This document shows, one piece after another, positions 19,064 through 27,917 of a stretch of DNA of 64,000 nt; position 1 is the first letter of the stretch, and each line of letters starts with the position of its first letter. The stretch spans positions 212,651-276,650 of the forward strand of contig BMQD01000011.1 of NCBI GenBank assembly GCA_014647935.1, written 5' to 3'. Below the pieces are notes generated by a model. That model searched no databases, was not told the DNA's origin, and worked only from the letters and a program-made list of their open reading frames with translations. Made by a program: the position numbers and the translations under genes. The DNA is from Planomonospora parontospora. Its GTDB lineage: Bacteria; Actinomycetota; Actinomycetes; Streptosporangiales; Streptosporangiaceae.

Positions 19064-19945
19064 TTGAACCGCTTTCCACGGGTGCTGGGCGTGCGCTACG
19101 GCTATGACCCGGACCAGGTGGACGCGCTGATCCACCGGATCGAGAGCACCCTCGGCAGGGGCGCGCCGACCGACGCGCCGATCACCGCCGACGAGATCCG
19201 CGAGGCCCGCTTCCGGGTGAAGCTCGGCGGCTACAACGAGACCGCGGTGGACTACGCGCTGGACGCCTTCATCGTGGCGGTGGAGACGCTCGCGGCCGGG
19301 GAGCGCGCGGTGGAGAAGCGCGCGGTGGAGGCGCGTACGGCCGGTCACCACCCGGCCGAGGTCCCGGCGGGAGCGGGGAACGGCCCGCGGGACGGGACGC
19401 CGGACGAACAGGAAGCCGCCGTCACCCCACCGGTCTCGGCCGCGGTCCCGCCTGCCCCGCCCGCTCCGCCCGCGGTGGAGGAGGCGGCGACGGCTGCGCC
19501 GGCCGTCCAGGACCCGGAACGGGCCCGGACGCAGGACCCGGAACGGGATCAGGTGCAGGGCCCGGAGCAGGACCGGGCGCAGGACCCGGAACGGGCCCGG
19601 ACGCAGGCCCCGGAGCGGCGTCCGGGCGCCGGGGAGGATGGGGGGCCGGGCGGTCCGGGAGGCGGGGAGCCCGTTCTCTCCGGGGAGGAGGAGGCCGCCA
19701 GGATCGAACGGGTCGCCTTCCGTGCGGGACGGCTGGGCATGGGCTATGACGAGGGGGAGGTGGACGTCTTCCTCGACCGGGTCGCGGCCACGCTGCGCGG
19801 GACCACCGACCAGCCGGTCACCCCCGACGACGTGCGCGAGGCCAGGTTCAGCACGGTCGTCTTCCGGCCGGGATACGCGGTGAGCCAGGTGGACGACTTC
19901 CTGCACGAGCTCGTCGGCGTCGTGGAGCGCCACCTCGGTCGCTGA
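19064..19945 (+). CDS. Protein with two DivIVA-like domains
   Basis: The product (293 residues from TTG 19064) has two copies of a short DivIVA-domain repeat: FPRVLGVRYGYDPDQVDALI ... EIREARFRVKLGGYNETAVD at the N-terminus and FRAGRLGMGYDEGEVDVFLD ... DVREARFSTVVFRPGYAVSQ at the C-terminus. Between them is a charged, low-complexity linker with near-repeats such as QDPERARTQDPERDQ. Such proteins may bind curved membrane or polar scaffolds. TTG 19064 is preferred over ATG 19016 because AAAGGA lies 7 bases upstream and homology starts at NRFPRVLG. Confidence 0.75.
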   Translation: MNRFPRVLGVRYGYDPDQVDALIHRIESTLGRGAPTDAPITADEIREARFRVKLGGYNETAVDYALDAFIVAVETLAAGERAVEKRAVEARTAGHHPAEVPAGAGNGPRDGTPDEQEAAVTPPVSAAVPPAPPAPPAVEEAATAAPAVQDPERARTQDPERDQVQGPEQDRAQDPERARTQAPERRPGAGEDGGPGGPGGGEPVLSGEEEAARIERVAFRAGRLGMGYDEGEVDVFLDRVAATLRGTTDQPVTPDDVREARFSTVVFRPGYAVSQVDDFLHELVGVVERHLGR

Positions 19946-19996
19946 GCGGTGGGCGTCCGTGTCCCAGGGGACCGCTGCGGGCGCCTCAGGAGACCG

Positions 19997-20491
19997 TCAG
20001 CGGGTGCCCCAGGAGTAGGTCTGCTTGTGGAGCTTGAGGTAGACGAAGGTCTCGGTCGCGCGGACGGTGGGGATGGCGCGGATCTTGCCGAGGATCTCCA
20101 GGAGGTGCTGGTCGCCCTCGCAGACCACCTCCACCATGATGTCGACGGACCCGGCGGTCAGCACGACGTAGTCGATCTCCTTGATGGCGGAGAGCTCGTC
20201 GGCCACCGTCTCCAGGTCGCCCTCGCACTTGATGCCGATCATGGCCTGGCGGGGGAAGCCGAGGGTCAGCGGGTCGGTCACCGCGACGATCTGCATGACG
20301 CCCGCGTCGAGCAGGCGCTGGACCCGCTGGCGGACCGCGGCCTCGGACAGGCCCACCGCTTTGCCGATCGCCGCGTACGGCTTGCGCCCGTCGCTCTGCA
20401 GCTGCTCGATGATCTGCTTGGAGATGTCGTCGAGCACGACGGGACCGGGCCTGCCGTCGTGGTCGCGGCGGACCTTCGGTGGCGTCGTCAT
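19997..20491 (-). CDS. Lrp/AsnC family transcriptional regulator
   Basis: The 164-residue protein has an N-terminal winged-helix (LDDISKQIIEQLQSDGRKPY, then LSEAAVRQRVQRLLDAGVMQ) and a C-terminal RAM ligand-binding domain (residues about 80-160). Lrp-type proteins sense amino acids or related metabolites. It is divergent from the dehydrogenase gene of the polyamine module by 195 bases, so it likely controls that module and itself. Its ligand may be a polyamine-derived amino acid, which is inference. Confidence 0.88.
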   Translation of the reverse strand: MTTPPKVRRDHDGRPGPVVLDDISKQIIEQLQSDGRKPYAAIGKAVGLSEAAVRQRVQRLLDAGVMQIVAVTDPLTLGFPRQAMIGIKCEGDLETVADELSAIKEIDYVVLTAGSVDIMVEVVCEGDQHLLEILGKIRAIPTVRATETFVYLKLHKQTYSWGTR

Positions 20492-20550
20492 GCGCGCGCT
20501 CCCTCGCGTCTGGATTGCGGGGCTGTCGCCGTCGGGTTACGGCTTCGATG

Positions 20551-20660
20551 CGACATGTTGTCAGCTATCGGCCTTCTGTCAAGCGATTCCGTAGCAATTT
20601 GGTATCTTCGCAACGAAATCCCTTGTCGTGACATTCCTGCTCTGTAAGAGTCGCGACAAC
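20551..20660. promoter_or_regulatory. Divergent control region between lrp-type gene and polyamine operon
   Basis: This is the most AT-rich stretch nearby. It contains GACATGTTGTC (20552-20562, a dyad), TTGACA on the minus strand (20577-20582), and a pair of inverted arms TTGTCGTGAC (20623-20632) and GTCGCGACAA (20650-20659; 9 of 10 match). TTGTCG with TAAGAG at 20645-20650 (16-base spacing) could be the promoter of the dehydrogenase gene, with the dyad overlapping it. These are candidate Lrp-binding sites. Confidence 0.5.
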
Positions 20661-20686
20661 TCAGCCCCCTTCACAGGAGGTCAACG

Positions 20687-22120
20687 GTGACCACCCGTCT
20701 GCAGAACTACGTCAACGGTGAGTTCGTGGACGCCAAGAGCGGCCGATTCTCCGACGTCATCGACCCGTGCACCGGGGAGGCCTACCTCCAGGCGCCGGTC
20801 TCCGGGGCGGAGGACGTCGATCAAGCCTACGCCGCCGCGGCCGCCGCGTTCGAGTCGTGGAGCCGGACCACTCCGGGCGAGCGCGCGAACCTGCTGCTCA
20901 AGGTCGCCGACGCGATCGAGGCGCGGGCCGGGGAGCTGAACGAGGCCGAGTGCCGCAACACCGGCAAGCCGCCGGCCCGGATGGCCGAGGACGAGACCCC
21001 GGTCGCCGCCGACCACTTCCGCTTCTTCGCCGGTGCCGCCCGCACCCTGGAGGGGCCGACGGCCGGCGAGTTCCTCGCCGACCACACCTCCGTCATCCGG
21101 CACGAGCCGATCGGCGTCGTGGGGCAGGTCACGCCCTGGAACTACCCGATGATGATGGCCGTCTGGAAGATCGCCCCCGCGCTCGCCGCAGGCAACACCG
21201 TGGTGCTCAAGCCGTCCGACACCACCCCGGTCTCCACGGTCAAGCTGGCCGAGATCATCGGCGAGGTCCTGCCGAGGGGCGTCTTCAACGTGGTCGTCGG
21301 CGACCGCGAGACCGGAGCCCTGGTCGTCGGCCACCCGGCCGCGCAGATGGTCGCGATCACCGGTTCGGTCGGCGCGGGCATGGCGGTGGCCAAGACCGCC
21401 GCCGAGGACCTCAAGCGGGTCCACCTGGAGCTCGGCGGCAAGGCCCCGGTCGTCGTCTTCGACGACGTCAAGGACCTGAAGGCCGCCGCGGAGTCCATCG
21501 CCACGGCCGGGCTCTACAACGCCGGGCAGGACTGCACCGCCGCCTGCCGGGTGCTGGTCCACGAGGACGTCCACGACGAGTTCGCCGCCGCGCTCGCCGA
21601 GGCCGCCGCGAACACCCGGACCGGCGACCTGTCCGACACCGAGGCCCTGTACGGCCCGCTCAACAACGCCGTCCAGCTGGAGCGCGTCGCGGGCTTCTTC
21701 GACCGGCTCCCCGGCCACGCCAAGGTCCTGACCGGCGGCCACCGGATCGGCGACCGGGGCTACTTCTTCGCCCCCACCGTCGTCGACGGCCTGCAGCAGG
21801 ACGACGAGATGGTGCAGAACGAGGTCTTCGGCCCGGTGATCACCATCCAGACGTTCACCGACGAGGCCGACGCGGTGGCCAAGGCGAACGGCGTAAAGTA
21901 CGGATTGTCTGGTTCGGTGTGGACCTCCGATCACGGCCGGGCGATGCGGATGTCGAAGCGGCTCGACTTCGGAGTCGTGTGGGTCAACACGCACATCCCG
22001 TTCGTCTCCGAGATGCCCCACGGAGGGTTCAAGCACTCGGGCTACGGCAAGGACCTGTCGGTCTTCGGCCTGCACGACTACCTCCGGGTCAAGCACGTCA
22101 TGCACTACATCGGCGAATAG
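20687..22120 (+). CDS. Gamma-aminobutyraldehyde dehydrogenase-like aldehyde dehydrogenase
   Basis: The 477-residue enzyme is an NAD(P)-dependent aldehyde dehydrogenase with TPWNYPMMMAVWKIAPALAA, the NAD-site ITGSVGAG, the catalytic Glu in LELGGKAP and the catalytic Cys in NAGQDCTAACR. It probably oxidises 4-aminobutanal from putrescine breakdown to GABA. This substrate is inferred from the neighbouring polyamine importer and amine oxidase. AGGAGG at 20676 precedes GTG 20687. It is the first gene of the operon and is divergent from the Lrp regulator. Confidence 0.88.
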   Translation: MTTRLQNYVNGEFVDAKSGRFSDVIDPCTGEAYLQAPVSGAEDVDQAYAAAAAAFESWSRTTPGERANLLLKVADAIEARAGELNEAECRNTGKPPARMAEDETPVAADHFRFFAGAARTLEGPTAGEFLADHTSVIRHEPIGVVGQVTPWNYPMMMAVWKIAPALAAGNTVVLKPSDTTPVSTVKLAEIIGEVLPRGVFNVVVGDRETGALVVGHPAAQMVAITGSVGAGMAVAKTAAEDLKRVHLELGGKAPVVVFDDVKDLKAAAESIATAGLYNAGQDCTAACRVLVHEDVHDEFAAALAEAAANTRTGDLSDTEALYGPLNNAVQLERVAGFFDRLPGHAKVLTGGHRIGDRGYFFAPTVVDGLQQDDEMVQNEVFGPVITIQTFTDEADAVAKANGVKYGLSGSVWTSDHGRAMRMSKRLDFGVVWVNTHIPFVSEMPHGGFKHSGYGKDLSVFGLHDYLRVKHVMHYIGE

Positions 22121-22146
22121 CCGCGAGACAGAGGGACGAGCCTGGT

Positions 22147-23267
22147 ATGACCGAACCCCAGGCGGGCACGGAGGCGGCCGCGGCCGCCTCCGCCGCACCC
22201 CAGGTGCCCGCCATCGAGCTCGACGGAGTCGTCAAGGAGTACCTCGCCCGCGGTGAGGTCGTCCAGGCGGTCAAGGGGGTCACCCTGACGATCGCCGAGG
22301 GCGAGTTCTTCTCGCTCCTCGGCCCCTCCGGCTGCGGCAAGACCACCACCATGCGCATGGTCGCCGGCTTCGAGGAGCCGTCGCGCGGCACGGTGCGGCT
22401 GCACGGCCGGGACGTCACGAACGTTCCGCCCGACAAGCGCGACGTGAACATGGTCTTCCAGTCCTACGCGCTGTTCCCGCACATGAACGTCTGGGAGAAC
22501 GTGGCCTTCGGCCTGAAGCGCAAGAAGGTCCCCGCGGCGGAGATCACCCGGCGGGTCGGCGAGATGCTGGAGATCGTCGACCTGACGGGCCGCGAGAAGC
22601 GCCGCCCCAGGGAGATGTCCGGCGGCCAGCGCTGGTCAACCGGCCCCGCGCGCTCCTGCTCGACGAGCCGCTCGGCGCCCTGGACCTCAAGCTCCGCCAG
22701 GCCATGCAGATCGAGCTCAAGCGCATCCAGCGCGAGGTCGGCATCACGTTCGTGTACGTCACCCACGACCAGAGCGAGGCGCTCACCATGAGCGACCGCA
22801 TCGCCGTGATGAACGACGGCCTGGTCGAGCAGCTCGCCGGGCCCCGGGAGATCTACGAGCGGCCCGCCACCGCCTTCGTGGCCGGGTTCATCGGCACCTC
22901 CAACCTGCTCCGCGGCACCGTGGACCGGGTCGAGTCCGGCGCGGCGGTCCTGCGGCTGGGCCAGGAGGGCCGGGTCCTGGTCGCGGAGGCCCCGCACCGG
23001 GCCGGGGACGCGATCGCGGTCACCGTGCGCCCCGAGAAGATCACGATCTCCACCGAGGAGCCCGCCGGGGGCGTCAGCGCCGTGCGCGGGACCGTGTCCG
23101 AGGTGGTGTACCTGGGCCTGTACAACAGTTATGCGGTCAGCCTCGCCGACGGAGCCGAGGTCACCGTGTTCCAACAGAACGCGCTGGACAGCACGAGTAC
23201 GGCGGAGCGTGGCGACGCCGTGTGGCTGTCGTGGCAGCCGCACCACTCGTACGCGATCGGAAGTTGA
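22147..23267 (+). pseudogene. potA: Polyamine ABC transporter ATPase PotA, frameshifted by internal deletion
   Basis: Reading from ATG 22147 gives a normal PotA start, Walker [10 protein letters not shown] and Q-loop [11 protein letters not shown] up to EMSGGQR at about 22632. The frame then breaks: the next family residues expected after SGGQR (QRVALARA) are missing, and [18 protein letters not shown] resumes one frame over, continuing to TGA 23267 with the H-loop [10 protein letters not shown] and the TOBE-like C-terminus. A loss of about 25 bases at 22630-22634 explains it. Either the gene is truly broken or the assembly lacks these bases; neighbours potD, potB and potC are intact. Confidence 0.85.
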
Positions 23268-23275
23268 GCCCTCAC

Positions 23276-24517
23276 ATGGACCCCCGCACCACCCCCGCCT
23301 TCCTGCGCGGCATGACGCAGAGCCGCTCCGTGACCCGACGTGACGCCTTCCGCCTGGCCGGGCTGTCGGCCGCGGGCCTGGCCCTGTCGGCCTGCGGCGT
23401 GCAGGGCAAGAAGGCCGCGCCGCCGAAGAAGGACGCCGTCGCCGAGTACTGGGCGTCGAAGAAGAAGAACGGCACGCTGCGCTTCGCCAACTGGCCGCTC
23501 TACATCGACAAGGACGGCAAGAAGTACCCCTCGCTGGAGCTGTTCACCGCCGACACCGGCATCCAGGTGACCTACGCCGAGGCCATCCAGGAGATGCCCG
23601 CCTTCTTCGGCAAGATCCAGCCGCAGCTCGCCGCGGGCAACGACATCGGCCACGACCTGATGGTGCTGACCAACAGCATCCAGCTCAACCGGGCCATCCA
23701 GCTCGGCTACCTGGTCCCGCTCGACCACTCCAAACTGCCGAACTTCGCGGCCAACGCCGGCGCGCGCTTCAAGAACCCCGTCTGGGACCCGGGCAACACC
23801 TACACGGTCCCGTGGGCGGGCGGCATCACCGGCATCGCCTACAACCCCAAGTACGTCGACGAGGTCACCAGCATCGAGGACCTGTGGAACCCCAAGTACA
23901 AGGGGAAGGTCGGCATGATGACCGACACCCAGGAGGTCGCGAACTTCGGCATGTTCGCGCTGGGCATCGACCCCGACAAGTCCACCGAGGCCGATTGGAA
24001 GAAGGCCGGGGACAAGCTCCGGCAGCAGCGCGACGCGGGCCTGGTGCGCAAGTACTACGAGAACGACTACGTCGACGCGCTGGTCCGCGGCGACGTGTGG
24101 ATCACCATGGCCTGGTCGGGTGACGTCTTCCAGCAGGTCGCCGAGGGCAAGGACCTGAGGTTCGTGGTGCCCGCCGAGGGCGGCACGATCTGGACCGACA
24201 ACCTGTGCATCCCCAAGACCGCGCAGAACCCGGTGGACGCGCTGACGCTGATGGACTACGTCTACCAGCCCAAGATCGCCGCCATGCTGGTGGAGTACAT
24301 CAACTACATCGCCCCGGTGCCCGCCACCAAGGACATCCTCACCGCCAAGGCGGCCACGGAGAAGGGCGAGGACAAGGAGTTCCTGGAGCAGGTGGCCGCC
24401 AGCCCGATGATCTACCCCTCCGACGCCGACATGGCGAAGCTGCGCTCGTACAAGACGTTGAGCCCGGCGGAGGAGAAGGTCTTCGAGGACATCTTCCAGC
24501 CCGTCACCCAGGGCTGA
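23276..24517 (+). CDS. potD: Polyamine ABC transporter substrate-binding protein
   Basis: The 413-residue protein is a PotD-like periplasmic-type binding protein, here a lipoprotein: a twin-Arg motif TRRDAFRLAG leads a hydrophobic stretch ending with lipobox ALSAC (Cys near 41). The body has two-lobe binding-protein features such as LRFANWPLYID, VPWAGGITGIAYNPKYV and ITMAWSGDVFQQV, typical of spermidine/putrescine binders. It would deliver polyamines to PotBC. The ATG at 23276 has a weak ribosome site; a later in-frame ATG (MTQSRS) is an alternative. Confidence 0.88.
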   Translation: MDPRTTPAFLRGMTQSRSVTRRDAFRLAGLSAAGLALSACGVQGKKAAPPKKDAVAEYWASKKKNGTLRFANWPLYIDKDGKKYPSLELFTADTGIQVTYAEAIQEMPAFFGKIQPQLAAGNDIGHDLMVLTNSIQLNRAIQLGYLVPLDHSKLPNFAANAGARFKNPVWDPGNTYTVPWAGGITGIAYNPKYVDEVTSIEDLWNPKYKGKVGMMTDTQEVANFGMFALGIDPDKSTEADWKKAGDKLRQQRDAGLVRKYYENDYVDALVRGDVWITMAWSGDVFQQVAEGKDLRFVVPAEGGTIWTDNLCIPKTAQNPVDALTLMDYVYQPKIAAMLVEYINYIAPVPATKDILTAKAATEKGEDKEFLEQVAASPMIYPSDADMAKLRSYKTLSPAEEKVFEDIFQPVTQG

Positions 24518-24524
24518 GAGCCGC

Positions 24525-25376
24525 ATGAAACGCCTCACCCCCTACCTGCTCGTCCTGCCGGGCGGCCTCTGGCTGGCGGTCTTCCTGGTGGTGCCGATGG
24601 TCTTCATGGCCTCGGTCTCCACCCAGGAGGGCGACCTGGTCAACGGCTTCGCCCAGACGTTCAACGTCGGCGTCTACGGCGACGTGCTGAGCCAGTACGG
24701 CACGCAGTTCCTGCGCTCGGCCGGGTACGGCCTGGCCGCCACGGTCCTGTCCATCCTGCTGGCCTACCCGGTGGCCTACTGGATCGCCTTCCGGGGCGGC
24801 GCCCGCAAGTCCACCTACCTGCTGCTGGTGCTGCTGCCGTTCTTCGTCTCGTTCGTGCTGCGCACGGTGTCGTGGAAGTTCCTGCTCGCCGACGAAGGCA
24901 TCCTGCTGGCGCCGCTGAAGTCGGCGGGCCTGCTCCCCGGAGACTTCCACGTCCTGCAGACGACCGCCGCGGTGATCGGCGGGCTGGTCTACAACTACCT
25001 GCCGTTCATGATCCTGCCGATCTACGTGGCGCTGGAGCGGGTCGACCCCCGGACGGTGGAGGCGGCGCAGGACCTGTACGCCTCCCGGCGCGAGGCGTTC
25101 ACCAGGATCGTGCTGCCGCTCTCGCTGCCCGGGGTGTTCGCCGGGGTGCTGATGACGTTCGTCCCGATGACCTCGGACTACGTCAACGCCGCCATCCTCG
25201 GCGGGCCGGAGAACACGATGATCGGCAACATCATCCAGACCGAGTACCTGGTCAACAACGACTACCCGACCGCGGCGGCGCTCTCCTTCACGCTGATGGC
25301 GGCGATGCTGGTCGGCATCTTCGCCTACGCCAGGGCGCTGGGGACCGAGAACGTGCTGGAGGCGGCGGCCCGATGA
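24525..25376 (+). CDS. potB: Polyamine ABC transporter permease PotB
   Basis: The 283-residue permease has about six membrane helices and the cytoplasmic EAA loop (EAAQDLYASRREAFTRIVLP) that docks to the ATPase. It is PotB-like by length and order after potD, 7 bases downstream. Its stop overlaps the next start by 4 bases (ATGA), so PotB and PotC are coupled. It forms the transmembrane pore with PotC. Confidence 0.9.
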   Translation: MKRLTPYLLVLPGGLWLAVFLVVPMVFMASVSTQEGDLVNGFAQTFNVGVYGDVLSQYGTQFLRSAGYGLAATVLSILLAYPVAYWIAFRGGARKSTYLLLVLLPFFVSFVLRTVSWKFLLADEGILLAPLKSAGLLPGDFHVLQTTAAVIGGLVYNYLPFMILPIYVALERVDPRTVEAAQDLYASRREAFTRIVLPLSLPGVFAGVLMTFVPMTSDYVNAAILGGPENTMIGNIIQTEYLVNNDYPTAAALSFTLMAAMLVGIFAYARALGTENVLEAAAR

Positions 25377-26206
25377 GCGCGAGCGAACCCGGGAGCACGG
25401 GCGGGGTGCGGACGAGGCCGCGGGGCCGGGCCGGCGACCGGCTCCTGCGGGTCTACGTCTGGCTGGTCATCGCCTGGCTGCTCCTGCCGATCGCGGTGAT
25501 GATCGTCTTCGGCTTCAACGACACGCAGAGCAAGTCCAACGTGAGCTGGCAGGGCTTCACCGCCAAGTGGTGGGGCCGCCTGGACGAGTACCCCCAGCTG
25601 CTCGACGCGGTGGACTACTCACTGAAGATCGCGCTGCTGAGCGTGCTCGTCACCACGGTGCTCGGCACGCTCATGGGCCTGGCCCTGGGCCGCCACCGGT
25701 TCCGCGGGCAGGGCGCGACCAACCTGATGATGTTCGCCGCGATCTCCTCGCCCGAGCTCGTCATGGGCGCCTCGCTGCTCTCGCTGTTCATCAGCACCGG
25801 GGTGGAGACCGGTTTCTGGACCGTGGTGATCGCGCACGTGCTCTTCTCGCTCTCGTTCGTGGCGATCACCGTGCGGGCCCGGGTGGTCGGCATGGACGCC
25901 TCGATCGAGGAGGCCGCCCGCGACCTGGGCGCCTCCGCCTGGACGACGTTCTGGCGGATCACCTTCCCGATGATCCTGCCGGGCGTCGTGGCGGGCGCGC
26001 TGCTCGCCTTCGCGCTCTCCATCGACGACTTCGTCATCACCCAGTTCACCACCGGCGGGGACGTCCAGACGTTCCCGCTGTGGATCTGGGGCGCCACCCG
26101 GATCGGGGTGCCGCCGCAGGTCAACGTCATCGGCACGCTCATCTTCGCCGCGGGTGTCGCGATCGCCGTGCTCAACGCGGTGACCGCGCGCCGACGCGGC
26201 ACCTGA
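25373..26206 (+). CDS. potC: Polyamine ABC transporter permease PotC
   Basis: The 277-residue second permease has a basic N-terminus, about six helices and the EAA loop (EEAARDLGASAWTTFWRITF). The core VVAGALLAFALSIDDFVITQ is typical of PotC. It ends the transporter genes and is followed at once by a long hairpin terminator. PotB and PotC together form the channel for polyamines delivered by PotD. Confidence 0.9.
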   Translation: MSASEPGSTGGVRTRPRGRAGDRLLRVYVWLVIAWLLLPIAVMIVFGFNDTQSKSNVSWQGFTAKWWGRLDEYPQLLDAVDYSLKIALLSVLVTTVLGTLMGLALGRHRFRGQGATNLMMFAAISSPELVMGASLLSLFISTGVETGFWTVVIAHVLFSLSFVAITVRARVVGMDASIEEAARDLGASAWTTFWRITFPMILPGVVAGALLAFALSIDDFVITQFTTGGDVQTFPLWIWGATRIGVPPQVNVIGTLIFAAGVAIAVLNAVTARRRGT

Positions 26207-26210
26207 CCAC

Positions 26211-26261
26211 GCCGAGGCCCCGCGTCCCCCTCCTCGCAGGAGGGGGACGCGGGGCCTCGGC
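26211..26261 (+). terminator. 24-bp perfect hairpin after potC
   Basis: Positions 26211-26234 pair perfectly with 26238-26261 around CGC. The stem starts GCCGAGGCCCCGCG. It begins four bases after the potC stop and has no T tract. It likely separates the transporter transcript from the oxidase gene. Confidence 0.85.
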
Positions 26262-26401
26262 GCATCCGCGCCCGTGACAGGGCCCCGGCACGGAACAGGG
26301 AGGCGAGATCGGACTCAGGCGGGGGGAACCCGCGTGTGATCCCCCGGATCACACGACACCACATACGAAAAAGACCTGACTCACGTAGGGAAGTGAGATC
26401 T

Positions 26402-27796
26402 GTGGATCCGCTGAAGGCTCTTGCTGATGCGGAGCGCAAGCCGTACTGGCTGGACAGTCCGGCGAAACCCGAGCCGCGACCGCGGCTCACCGGAGACACC
26501 GCCGCCGATCTCGCGGTGGTCGGCGGCGGCTTCTCGGGGCTGTGGACGGCCCTGATGGCCAAGGAACGCGACCCGTCGCTCGACGTGGTCCTGCTCGAAG
26601 GACGCAGGATCGGCTGGGCGGCCACCGGCCGCAACGGCGGCTTCGCGATGGCGACCCTCACCCACGGCATCGCCAACGGGCTGGAACGCTGGCCCGAGGA
26701 GGTCCGGACCCTGGAGCACCTGGGCCTGCGCAACCTCGACGAGATCGGCGAGACCGTCGAACGGTACGGCATCGACTGCGGCTACGAGCGCACCGGCGAA
26801 CTGCACGTGGCGACCGAACCCTGGCAGCTGGAGGAGATGCACCGCAACGCCGAGACCGCCCGCGAGATGGGCGTGCGGTTCGACGTGATGGACGCCGGCC
26901 AGGTCAGGGCGGAGGTGGACTCGCCCACCTACGTCGGCGGCATGTGGGAGCGCGACGGCTGCGCGATGCTCGATCCGGCCGCCCTGGCCTGGGGCCTGCG
27001 GCGGGCCTGCCTGGAGCAGGGGGTGCGCATCCACGAGCGCACCCCGGTCCGCCACATGCGGGAGACCCCGACCGGCATGGAACTGCTGACCCGGGACGGC
27101 ACCGTCAGGGCGCGCGCGGTCGCCCTGGGCACCGGCGTCTTCCCACCGCTGCTGCGGCGGCTGAAGCACTTCGTGGTCCCGGTCTACGACTACGCGCTGG
27201 TCACCGAGCCGCTCTCGGCGGAGCAGCTGGCCTCGATCGGCTGGCGCAACCGGCAGGGCGTCGGAGACTCGGCCAACCGGTTCCACTACTACCGGCTGAC
27301 CGCCGACAACCGCATCCTGTGGGGCGGCTACGACGCGGTCTACTACAACGGCGGCAGGATGAAGCCGGAGTACGAGCAGCGCGACGCGACCTTCACCACG
27401 CTGGCGGAGCACTTCTTCACGACCTTCCCCCAGCTGTCGGGTCTGCGCTTCACCCACCGGTGGGGCGGCGTCATCGACACCTGCAGCCGCTTCAGCGCCT
27501 TCTACGGGCGCTCGCACGGCGGGCGCGTCGCCTACGCCGTCGGCTACACCGGCATGGGCGTCGGGGCGACCCGCTTCGGCGCCAACGTCATGCTCGACCT
27601 GCTGGCCGGGCGGCAGACCGAGCGGACGCGGCTCCGGATGGTCCGCGAGAAGCCGGTCCCCTTCCCGCCCGAGCCGGTCCGCTCGGCCGGGATCCAGCTG
27701 ACCCGCTGGTCGATCGCCCGGGCGGACCTCAACCAGGGCCGCCGCAACCTCTGGCTGCGGACCCTGGACCGGATGGGCCTGGGCTTCGACTCCTGA
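26402..27796 (+). CDS. FAD-dependent amine oxidase (glutamylputrescine oxidase-like)
   Basis: The 464-residue flavoenzyme of the DAO family starts near its FAD-binding GxGxxG (AVVGGGFSGLW). LLEGRRIGWAATGRNGGF and the C-terminal YAVGYTGMGVGATRFGANVM complete the FAD site. It resembles PuuB, which oxidises gamma-glutamylputrescine, and its neighbours (polyamine importer, aldehyde dehydrogenase) support a polyamine substrate. No glutamylputrescine synthetase is in the window, so the exact substrate is uncertain. GTG 26402 follows GGGAAGTGAGA and replaces an upstream ATG that adds non-homologous residues. Confidence 0.82.
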   Translation: MDPLKALADAERKPYWLDSPAKPEPRPRLTGDTAADLAVVGGGFSGLWTALMAKERDPSLDVVLLEGRRIGWAATGRNGGFAMATLTHGIANGLERWPEEVRTLEHLGLRNLDEIGETVERYGIDCGYERTGELHVATEPWQLEEMHRNAETAREMGVRFDVMDAGQVRAEVDSPTYVGGMWERDGCAMLDPAALAWGLRRACLEQGVRIHERTPVRHMRETPTGMELLTRDGTVRARAVALGTGVFPPLLRRLKHFVVPVYDYALVTEPLSAEQLASIGWRNRQGVGDSANRFHYYRLTADNRILWGGYDAVYYNGGRMKPEYEQRDATFTTLAEHFFTTFPQLSGLRFTHRWGGVIDTCSRFSAFYGRSHGGRVAYAVGYTGMGVGATRFGANVMLDLLAGRQTERTRLRMVREKPVPFPPEPVRSAGIQLTRWSIARADLNQGRRNLWLRTLDRMGLGFDS

Positions 27797-27804
27797 CCCG
27801 CCGA

Positions 27805-27857
27805 CCCGGGCGGGACCCCGGGAGCGGGTCTCCCCGGCTCCCGGGGTCCCGCCCGGG
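27805..27857 (+). terminator. 21-bp perfect hairpin after the oxidase gene
   Basis: CCCGGGCGGGACCCCGGGAGC at its first 20 bases begins the left arm at 27805-27825, which pairs perfectly with 27837-27857; the loop is 11 bases. It starts 9 bases after the stop and likely terminates the transcript. Confidence 0.8.
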
Positions 27858-27862
27858 ACCCC

Positions 27863-27906
27863 GTACGGCCCGCGTTCCCGGTTGGCGCCGGGAGCGCGGG
27901 CCGTAC
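27863..27906 (+). promoter_or_regulatory. Second hairpin directly before the hydrolase gene
   Basis: GTACGGCCCGCG (27863-27874) pairs with CGCGGGCCGTAC (27895-27906), and the inner CCCGG/CCGGG extends the stem. It ends 11 bases before the ATG at 27918, so it may be a second terminator or affect translation start. Confidence 0.5.
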
Positions 27907-27917
27907 AGACTTGGGGG

